Origin: Enoplosus armatus
Lineage: Eukaryota; Chordata; Actinopteri; Centrarchiformes; Enoplosidae
NCBI RefSeq assembly: GCF_043641665.1
Contig: NC_092186.1
Coordinates: 24,796,001-24,860,000, forward strand
DNA length: 64,000 nucleotides
Reading direction: 5' to 3'
Positions within the stretch are counted from its first letter, which is position 1. Each line of letters starts with the position of its first letter. Under the pieces are notes generated by a model. The model was not told the origin of the DNA, made no database searches, and saw nothing but the letters and a program-made list of their open reading frames with translations. A program made the position numbers and the translations under genes. Shown in pieces: positions 55,221 through 64,000 of the stretch.

Positions 55221-57601
55221 CAACCCATAATGAAAGCAAAGGCCCCAAGCACACTGAAAGCGCTAATTGACGCACCTCATTTGACACAAATACACTAATT
55301 TTAGAGACAAACCTGATGATAAAGCAAAATCCTATAATATAAATAAACTGAATTTCAGTAGAGGTGTTGTGCTCGTGGTGTTTTAGCGTTTGTTTATGTG
55401 CAGGGGACAGACATTCTGACGTGTGACAGTAGGAAATATTATTGTGGAGTCATCCTTAATGTTATTAGTAACACCTGTGCTTTTCCTATGAAAAAAAGGT
55501 CTATTTTGTTTTTTTTGTACATTCCCACTGTTTTAATGTTATTCATTGTTTACACTAGCCGTACAATGACTCAGTGATGTGTGAATGATGCTTTTCATTA
55601 CTCCACACCTGCCGTTATTGCAATAACAACATTTCTGGCACTATGAGCTCTGTTTTCGTGATCGATGGCGCGCAGAGGGGAGGTGGCATTCTCACTTGGT
55701 GGCCTTGAATCGTCGTGAACACGACTGGCCAAAGTCAGAGGAAAGGCACAGTGACGGGATGTGTCACGTACCAATTTTGGTGAGCTGTGCAGATATTTTA
55801 CTTATCATCTTGCTGGATGTGATGGAAAGTCACTGAAAACAAAATCAAACGGCCGCTGCAGCAATCACCCCCCCTCACCACCACCACCGCCCAACCCTCC
55901 AAATGTATTACTCCACACGAAATGTCTTTCTCAAGAAATCTTTGGTTACCAGCACATATTAACCCGTACACAAGTTGTCTCGGCAGTGACTCTCCCCAAC
56001 TGCCGCTTGATTGATACTGATGAAAAGCAACCTCATAGCCGGTGAACAGTGGTGTGTTTCAGCAACCGTTTGATATGCCTAGTATGTAGCACTATAAGTC
56101 AAGAGAGTGGTCACATGCAGGGTAAGGGGGGTGGAATCCGAAGGCAAGAGAGGATTTAAAGTATGTCATTACGCAGAGTGCAAAACGGAGGAATACCCTC
56201 TCAGTATTTTGTGCACTTTAAATCACACCATTCATTAAGCAGAGCAAAGAAACATCACAATACAATTTTTGTAAGATGGCCCTTGAGTGTACGTCATTGT
56301 TCACTCGCTCCCCTGGTCCCTCGAAGGGTTGATTTCATAAAAATCCACTTGAGTTTTCGGCGTGATAGTAGACACTTCAGATGGCACTGGGGATTACCCC
56401 GAATGGGAAGCGACCAAGGACGACTCAACTAGGGCCTGTTAAAACAACTTACATCACAGATCTGTTGGGCTCCAAGGTGTTCTGCAGCTAATGCAGGAGG
56501 CTTAAAACGTATAAAACGGCGTAGGATTCATGTCAAAAGGTTGCTCACACACAAAGATATTCTGATATATAACGCCGGCTTTCCTTTATAATCACGATCA
56601 ACTCGAAATGTGCCCCACCTGTAACATGTAACAGCCATAGTTGCCTGTAAATAGTCAGTGAAACGCCCCTAATTAATATTCATTCAGCGACGCATAACAT
56701 CCACGCGCTGGCGCCCCGGCAGCAGCATTTGGCTCAAATGCCTGGGGATAGGGGTCGGGCTCTGGGCCAACGTGACTATCAGGGTTAGGGGGGTAAAGCC
56801 ACAGTCTTTAGCTGTGCCACATTATGTAGCACAGCACACGGCCTCACAATTTGGCACAACTTTTCGGGCTTGTATGGCAAAGCCTTCCTCCTGTGGCACT
56901 GAGGCGACGCCATCTGCCTTCAGAAGCCACGATGGTGCGCGCCTGACTGTGGCGCATATTGTAATTCCTTTCCTTTGAGCTCTGTGGGTTAGGGGAAAAG
57001 GGTGGGGGGGGGGTATCCACTGTCAACTGCAAGGTTACTGGATGGGTTAGACGCTGCAGTAGAGATGAATTGCAACTTATTTAGGATTTCTGCATTAACC
57101 GTCCGTACCGAGAAGCCAGCCATTAAGCACAGCTCCGGCTTCAAGTCTGCGGCCAACTCTGCCGTGTCTCAATATGAACGTGCCCTGGGATGACCAGCCA
57201 GCCGCTACCGTTTTGTCTGTAGCATGTCTGCATCTCACATGAGTCGGACATTCATTGGAAGACATTCATCGATTAATGAAAGCAAATTCATTCTCGCTCC
57301 GCGCCATCGTAGCTACATGAGTGCAGTCAATAGCACAAATTGCGCCGTTTTATTTGCCTGATCACCCGCCGTGTAACGGAACTTTACGCGCAGATGCGAC
57401 AAAGCAATTATAGCTGCTAACACGTCGGCCAAAGGTTGGCTGCGACGTCCCCGGCGGTTGCCAGAAATCCCAGTGTTGCCTAGGACTTGAAGACTGGCAC
57501 GGCTTGGTTTTCAGCGGGTGCTTCTCTATAAAGCTCGGCCCAATACAGCATAGAGATCCAAGAGAACAGCTCGAGAAAGTCGAAACTGGCTGATAAGCCA
57601 C
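55221..57601. other. Non-coding stretch with candidate regulatory blocks
   Basis: No gene recognised. 56640-56740 contains CCCTAATTAATATTCATTCA followed by CpG-containing sequence. 57080-57480 is listed separately. Short C and G runs occur near 55866 and at 57003-57012. Confidence 0.45.
57080..57480. promoter_or_regulatory. Candidate regulatory element, CpG-containing
   Basis: Complex sequence with CATCGATTAATGAAAGC, AGCAATTATAGCTGC and many CpG (GCTCCGCGCCATCGTAGC, GGAACTTTACGCGCAGATGC, GCGACGTCCCCGGCGG). No sustained recognisable open frame. It could be an enhancer or a weak CpG-rich promoter. Confidence 0.28.
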
Positions 57602-57639
57602 TCGTCGTCGTCATCATCATCATCATCATCATCATCATC
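57602..57639. repeat. (TCG)n(TCA)n trinucleotide array
   Basis: About three TCG then nine TCA units. The minus-strand poly-methionine frame through it is an artefact. Confidence 0.93.
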
Positions 57640-59879
57640 TCTCTCCAAGGTCTTCCATTCCCCACATCTCCTTCTTCTGGCCACCTAGTTTTGAGTTTTT
57701 TTTTATGTTTTTTGGAGTTTTGGAGGGTAACGGGGGTCAATCTACTCTTGATTATCTCCATTCAGTTTAAACCACCCCCGTGAAACGTCTTTATATCACC
57801 AGACAGTGGTAACAGCCAGCAGTCTCACAGGCACTGTGTTTGATGAGGGTGGTGGACTTACGGCTGACAGCTAGTTGAATCCAAAGAAGCGACACAAACA
57901 GCTGGATGTAGTCACTGTGTCTCTAAGGCTGTATGTTAATATTTACAGTCAAACAAACACTCACCTGGGGGTCTGCCTTGTTACCCCGGTGATAGGCTTT
58001 ATGGCTGCACCGTTACCTACTATTACATATAAAATAACAGTATACAAATATGAATATAACAAATATGTACACCTTACAACTATCTTTTTTTTTTTTTTTT
58101 TTTTTTGCCGCATGGTTGTAGCAGTTATGCTAGCTGTGTAAGGACTTACTTCAGCGTTATGCTTTACTTTTTATTTTTCATGTGTTTAACGGGGCTTTTA
58201 CACAGAGGCAACGAATAAACAGCCTGAACCGTGAAGCCTTTGTCTCTCATTTGGAGAACTGTTTACCCATCTGCTAAACTAAACACCAACATTCAGGGAG
58301 GGCTGAAATAGTGCATTATGCATTGTGATTGATCCACCCCCCCCCCCATTTGATTGTATCTGAAAAGCTACGGGTGTGGGAATTACTAACATGCGGCGAC
58401 AACAATAATAAGAAGAATATTCATAATAAGAAGAATTTGTTCAAATGTGTATAGCACCAACAAAAACACATTTACAAACACAGATTAAATGAATTAAAAG
58501 CCGTGAAAAAATAAAAATAAAACACAACATGATATATGCTAATATATGAAACTGTGCACTCGTATCTGCCGGACTGCGACATCAGTGTCGTGCGTCCTAG
58601 TGTCTCCCTTTATTACTTATGAGAATACATTTCATAACTGTCCTAACAATAAAAGTATTGTTTAATAATTACAGAACATATTTGAGGGGCTCTTTTGCAA
58701 TAACAGTTTATTTGTGTGTCAAAAGGTGTTTGTTTATTCATTGGAAGAATGGCTTTTATCCATTTTTGCAACTGAACTCTTCACATATGATAAGTGAGAG
58801 GTAACATTTCAATTTGTTTTACACAAACAGTTTCTCATTTCTCCAGTTTATGTGCGCGAGCATGGGTCAGAGTTTTGGTGGAGGGCCGCACATTGTCCCG
58901 TCATGTTTGTTTAAGAAAGTGGGCCAACGTTTGCACTTACATAATGTTTATCAATGAGGCACCGGGAAACTCTGCAAATCAAGGGGGTTACAAGACGTGA
59001 AAGGCTGGGCAGCATAGGCTCCAGGATTCTGAGCAGTACCGGGTTTGGGAGACGGCAGACTTTGCAATTGGCCGCGAGCAGTTACAATCTGAGTGAATGT
59101 GCTAATATCGCTGCCCTCTGCCATCCTGTTGAACAGCGTTTTGAATAGTTTGGGTTGTAGACTGACCTCCTGTTCTCAGTTGGATGAACTGAACATTTCT
59201 ACCAATATCAGAACCAGGGGCTTATTTCACTGATGTGATTCTTCCACCTTCAATCTGGATGCACACAGTCACACGTCACGTCACATTTTGCAAATGACTC
59301 ACAAACTTGAAACCACCAGCAGTGCCCCTGCAAGGCTGGTCCACCACGGCTGACTTTGTAGACCAAAGACCTGCATCGAAAGTCTGCCATTTTAAGACCA
59401 AATGCTTACAATCATCGTGAGTCAGCGAGCCAATATGAGCTGCTGCCGTCACCCACGTCCGCAAACAAATCAATGAGAATGACATGATGTGATGCAAAAT
59501 ACACTCGGCAATGCAACACTGTAAAAATAAAAAAATCTTATCTTTTAAAGACATAGACAGGTCTTTGCACGATTTGACGTGCCTTAAAAATAGATAACAC
59601 AGATTCTGGGCCAATATTTTATTAGACCCATCTCGGACAGCGTGACACGCAATAAACCTGCAAGATTGCTGTTGTTGTCCAGTGTGTGGTGTTGCGGCTT
59701 AGGAGGATAGTTCATTTAGCAGCAGAGTAAAACTGTGTGGAGCTCTCCCCATGTGGTTTAAACTTTGTTGACATGCACGTTTTTTGCTGTGCACCAGTGG
59801 CAAACTGCCTTGGCACTGCTGACCTCTGAGGGGTTGGTAACACTTCAGAGGCCACATTGGCAGAAGCTATTCTTTGAGC
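57640..59879. other. Non-coding stretch, no gene recognised
   Basis: A T22 run (58085-58106), a C11 run (58337-58347) and an imperfect duplication of ATAATAAGAAGAAT at 58408-58435. Nothing else recognised. Confidence 0.55.
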
Positions 59880-60250
59880 TTATTATAAGTTCAAGTTCAA
59901 CTTCGCGTGTCCCCAAAGGGGCAATTGGTTTGTGTGTGCAACGCAAAAACAAACACGAAATCACACAAGAGTAACACACAGACTCAGCAGCACTGCGTCA
60001 ACGGACAAGCACGATCACCAGAACGGCAATAAAAACAATACACTGGTGACTATCCTGCCATCCCTCAACAGAAAGTACGACCAGCATAGCATTACAATCA
60101 AACTACATCAACAGAATCGTCCTACAAGTAGGCCTACATGCTCATGAGCCGTGGGGGATGAATGAATGTTTGCATGTGTCTGACTGAGGGGAATCTGCAG
60201 TGGGTGCCAGAGTGCAGGCATTAAAACTCCTGAAGAAGGGGGTGGGCGCT
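59880..60250 (-). repeat. Retroelement-tail-like dispersed repeat
   Basis: TTCAAGTTCAACTTCGCGTG and TCCCCAAAGGGGCAATTGGT recall the AACTTTATTGTCCCCnnGGGGCAATTGG segment that accompanies LINE 3' ends in fish. It is followed by AC-rich sequence and a tail with ATTAAAACTCCTGAAGAAGG. Orientation (minus for the LINE) is inferred by analogy. Ends are uncertain. Confidence 0.4.
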
Positions 60251-61028
60251 TGTATTCACTATTTTACCAAGTGCATTCTTGGATTTGATATTTGCACCGC
60301 CGTACCACCATATGAGGGGGAATGATAAGGATGTAGGATTTGTATAAACAGTATAAAGCATACCCACGTGTTCTTAAATGTGCTTAAATGTGGGGTTTTT
60401 TTTTTAATTGAAGTTTGGTTTGCTTTTTTCATAAGCATTCCAAGTTCAAGTTCAAAACCCTTTCCTTATTAAACTGCACTAATTCAGCTTGCAAAACCCA
60501 CAGGCTTGTTTTAAAATACTTTAGCTAGAATGTAAACTTCCAACAAAGTTCACTTTGTTAGATTTAGACCATTTTCTTTGTTCTCATTAATAATTACACT
60601 GGTCTGTCGTTTCTTTCCGCAGAAGGGACTCAAACTGACTGACGACACGGCCTAAATACATTAGGGATAATAAGGTAGGCCTTAATTAGAAGCAGCTGAG
60701 ACGGGGGAGCACAGGACTGCATGTGGAGAAGACACAATGGGAGACTCAGGGACTTCCATTTGGCACTCCTGCAGTGTGTTGCATCTCAATTCAAAAAGAC
60801 TGCACCCTTCTGTAGTCCGTATTTCAAAAACCCAGTATGTCAGAACAGGTCGACAGAGCCGTCCTCCTCCAAAGGCTTCTCCAAAAGCGGAGACATAAAT
60901 GCAGACCTCCTTGTTTGAAATTGGAGGACACAAACTGCTGTGCTCTTTGCGGCTCATTATACAATGGTCAATTGTTTAATGGTGCATTCAGAAGGTCCTT
61001 GCCAACGTAGGGACGCCCAGTTACAATG
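60251..61028. other. Non-coding stretch, no gene recognised
   Basis: T-run near 60394-60403. Nothing recognised. Confidence 0.5.
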
Positions 61029-61462
61029 TGTTACCGCCACAAACACAAAATATTTGGTTCAACCTTGTGACCAACAACATATTAAGAGGATGCCATACCC
61101 GAGGTTCAGTTAAATCAAAAATGATTTTATTTGCAATAAAGAAATTGCCACATACAGTATGAACCAAAACTATGGGAGTCTGGAGGCCTGACCAAACATA
61201 ACAAAAGAATGGGGGAAGCCACGCAATGGGCCGTTGGATCCAGAGCTTCCACCCAAATGGGTAAACTAAACCGACAAAGAAAACCTGCAAAAACTGGACT
61301 ACCAGACCAGACTGCCACTGAACACTAAGGCCGTCAGAAGGCTGTTTTGTCTGCGGGAGAGACCTCCTTCTCCTCCAGCCTTCCTTATATAGTGGGGGCA
61401 GGGCCACCCACTGATCGCCGACCAGGAGCGCCTAAGCGGGAGAGAGGAGGGATCGTGTAACG
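61029..61462 (-). mobile_element. Probable solo LTR (LTR retrotransposon)
   Basis: A 434-base unit with TGTTAC at one end and GTAACG at the other, approximating the TG...CA inverted ends of an LTR. On the minus strand it carries a TATATAA box (61385-61391) and, about 255 bases downstream, an AATAAA poly(A) signal (61126-61131), in the right order for U3-R-U5. Flanking CAATG (61024-61028) and CCATG (61463-61467) may be an imperfect 5-base target duplication. No internal retroviral or retrotransposon genes adjoin it, so it would be a solo LTR left by recombination. A 128-codon minus-strand open frame lies inside and is not recognised. Family (Ty3/gypsy-like) is a guess. Confidence 0.45.
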
Positions 61463-62309
61463 CCATGTCAGTTGTAAATACATCACCTGCACTGCAGTAA
61501 GCGATTGATAGAAACTAGGCATATTGTTACAAATAAATGGAAGTTAATGGGGATATATGTAAAAGTAACCCATTGACCATCAGTGAAATGTCACAGCTCA
61601 TAATCTAAAACTTGGATATTAGGGAATTTACTCCTATTTCCCACTTTGTCAGGCTGCCACAGGTCCAATCTTTGCTTCTTGACACAAAATTACCAAAAAG
61701 TACCCTTGACTTTGTATCATGTCCCAATGCTTCATGAACAGTGTTATTCATCAAAAACATCAATCATTCCTAAAATACATGAAATAGAACTGCAGCCACC
61801 ACAAACAGCATGCAAGATGAAATTTAACAAAATAAAAGAACTAGTCAAATTAACTCTCAAAGGACAACCATGAGCATTGGAATTGGTCAAAAACAGTTAC
61901 AGGTAAGCTTTAAAATCTCTTTGGGGCCAGCGACCAAACCAGAGTACCAACTGGTTGAACTTAAAAATGTAATCTACTACACAAAGCCGGTAAAAAAAAA
62001 AGCCATCATAGCAAATCGAATGTCAGTTCAGATTGCTTCTCTTTGTGTCCCGACAATAGTACCCACATAGTAAAAGCACAGGAAGCGGTGACTTGCTTGA
62101 AATGTTGCAGGACAACGTGCCGGCGATTGCTGTGCCCTGCTGCCGTCTAATTGATACACCCACATCATTTCCAGTGGCTGTCATTTCGAGCAAACAAGGT
62201 GACAGAGGGGGAGAGGGCCTGGTGTGAAGCACCGTAGGCAAGAATTCAGCACAGCGAGCACGATGAACACGATATGATGAGTTGATATTCAGAGTGTGAC
62301 AATGTAAAG
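61463..62309. other. Non-coding stretch, no gene recognised
   Basis: Two overlapping plus-strand open frames (61646-61873 and 61870-62070, sharing ATGA) are lysine-rich and unlike any protein I know. They could be a transposon relic next to the LTR or chance. Confidence 0.45.
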
Positions 62310-62700
62310 TAAACGCTTTCCCACTCCGCCGCCGCCGCCACCACCACCCCCTCAGGCCTTTTCAGACTCCAACTGACTCCTCTTGATAGCAGTGTCAGCC
62401 AATGATTGACATTTGCTAATTTTCCCACTTTTGCACGGGCAGTTTAAGGACAGTTAAAGGCTCGGGGCTCCAAGCAGGAGTCCATGTTAATGACAGCCCC
62501 TGCTGGGACAAAACCAGCCTCAGAAAAGTTCATGTTGGCTCCATCTTAATAATCGTCGATCCATGGCTCCACTGAGTGTAATCGTGGGAGTGTATTTGAC
62601 AGGAAATGATAGAAATCCCTTTAAATGTCAAATGTGCAAATGAGGAGTGAGCTTTTTTGCAGCATTGCATTTGAAAATATAGCTAAGTGGGAGGTAAGGT
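62310..62700. promoter_or_regulatory. Candidate conserved non-coding element
   Basis: Starts with a short GCC/ACC triplet tract (62328-62347), then complex sequence with CAATGATTGACATTTGC, GCTAATTTTCCC, CATGTTAATGACAGCC, CATCTTAATAATCGTCG and GCATTGCATTTG. No repeat similarity and no sustained open frame. Unverified. Confidence 0.28.
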
Positions 62701-64000
62701 AAGATTTTATGTTCCGCCATTACCACCAAACTCAACAGTACAAGAGGAGCAATATGCCTCTGGATTCACCACCAATTTCACTGTTTCTGGCCATTTTCCA
62801 AATTGCTCTAATCCGTTTTGCCACTGTATTCTGGCTAAGCAAACCTGACATACCAACAAGGGTGCTTCGAAGAAATGCAGACTTTTAGCAAGACATTTAA
62901 AGAGTTTATTTTCAAAGTATATACAAAAATGTATGACACAAAACTTGGGTACTTTATAAAAGCCTTGTGAAATTATAGTGGAAACTGTTTTATAACAAGT
63001 GAGAAAGGGTTCTTTTAAAGACATCAGACACTATGGCTTTCCTTTTGACATAAGGTTGTCTGTCTCAAATACTTATCAAGTCTGTGCAAATAGAAACACA
63101 TTGAAGCACACGACATAAAATGTTATTAGATAATGGACTAAACCCTTACAACCACTGCCATGGTCCGTTTACTCGAAATGTCAGTAATCAGTAATAAACC
63201 ATCACATTCCTAAAAAGCAGACTGTTGCTGCAGGTCCAGCACCTATTTGGAGTCGTTTTTTTTTCTTTCTTGCAATTATACTCCAGCATTGAGAGCTATT
63301 TGGTTTCCAGTCTTATTTATAGCGAGCTAACAGTAGAACACATCCATCGTAAGGTTGACAGCCGTAGTTGTAGTCAGATGAGAGCTCACGAGCACCTGCG
63401 CTGTTTCCAATAACCCCGCTGCTTCCTGTTGAAAAGAGGATGTTTGCCACCACTCTGCTTCCCTGCTGTTTGTTTTCAAGAGCAAAATGAAAGACCGAAA
63501 CAGCCAATATGCGTTCAGTCTAGGGAAGGCGGAAACTTTGCATCTACAATAGCAAAACTGGAAAAAAAAAAAACAGAAAACAGAAAAACGAATTACTTGC
63601 AAAGTAAAAATAGCTCTCTCATTTTGTGCCAATTGTCCACCCCATCTAGTCAATTGTGACACAGGTTAAAGTGGAATGTAAATTTCAGTGGGGGCAGACA
63701 GCCAATCTTATCAATGATGGGTTCTTTGAAGTCATCGTGATAATGCTTCCAAATTTCGCTTGGTACACGTGTGTTGTCGAGTCCTTTAACAACTGCTGGA
63801 ATCCTTTAAAGAAAAAAATGGGTTGGTACATACTACAGAGCCGCAGTTTGCTTTCAACTCAATTACGTTAAAAAGACACCCATCACTTTAAAATGAAAAA
63901 GGTCCTCATCACGTTAGGCTACAAGGAACCATGTGTACACATACTTGATGCGATAACAATTCGGTTGTCTTGAAAATAGATGGGAATACTGATACCAATA
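62701..64000. other. Non-coding stretch, no gene recognised
   Basis: T-runs near 63255 and an A-run near 63561-63571. Several short overlapping open frames, none recognised. Confidence 0.55.

Noticed and set aside
61646..62070. Two overlapping ORFs joined by ATGA, resembling translational coupling
   Set aside because: The organism is a vertebrate, where ATGA coupling is not expected. The peptides are unrecognised and lysine-rich.

Overview
The window looks like ray-finned (teleost, probably percomorph) fish nuclear DNA. It is moderately AT-rich. It is studded with (CA)n, (TA)n, (GA)n and GATA microsatellites and with long pure G and C runs. It carries relics of repeat families typical of fish genomes: tRNA-derived SINEs, an L2/CR1-like LINE, Tc1/mariner and hAT-like elements, and a probable solo LTR. 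I found no complete protein-coding gene, no canonical tRNA or rRNA gene and no CRISPR array. Nearly all open frames are short and unrecognisable, or run through SINEs and low-complexity tracts. The window is best read as a large intergenic region or a large intron.

Layout. 1-7 kb: apparently unique sequence, then a SINE (2967-3212), an old dispersed repeat (3740-3975), a CpG-rich patch (4440-4760), a diverged direct duplication (5036-5503), CA and TA arrays, a 126-bp palindrome around a TA array (6066-6191), and an internally deleted Tc1-like element that keeps the last codons of its transposase (6539-7070). 7-14 kb: mostly quiet sequence with CT tracts, a decayed 50-bp minisatellite (12780-13015) and a CpG-rich open segment (13301-13567). 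14.4-15.4 kb: a teleost repeat next to a decayed LINE reverse-transcriptase fragment on the minus strand. 16-33 kb: quiet sequence with blocks that look like conserved non-coding elements, plus a SINE at 20.5 kb and fragments of other repeats. 33.7-39 kb: a 519-bp hAT-like MITE, a second LINE fragment on the plus strand, a tRNA-like SINE head, a dense regulatory-looking cluster (36.0-37.8 kb) and another hAT-like relic. 40.1-40.9 kb: a strong CpG island with a perfect DR1 nuclear-receptor site and possible splice signals, the best candidate promoter. 42-55 kb: an 18-bp-stem hairpin, CA arrays, two copies of one dispersed repeat, a SINE-like repeat (51218-51491) and a hAT-like fragment. 55-64 kb: more regulatory-looking blocks, a LINE-tail-like repeat and a probable solo LTR (61029-61462).

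Transposable-element family names rest on sequence patterns remembered from fish genomes, since no database could be searched. The regulatory calls are inferences from base composition and homeodomain/POU-like motif density, and need cross-species alignment. The two features I consider most deserving of follow-up are the CpG island with the DR1 site at 40.1 kb and the clusters of candidate conserved elements, which together suggest the flank or intron of a developmental gene outside the window.
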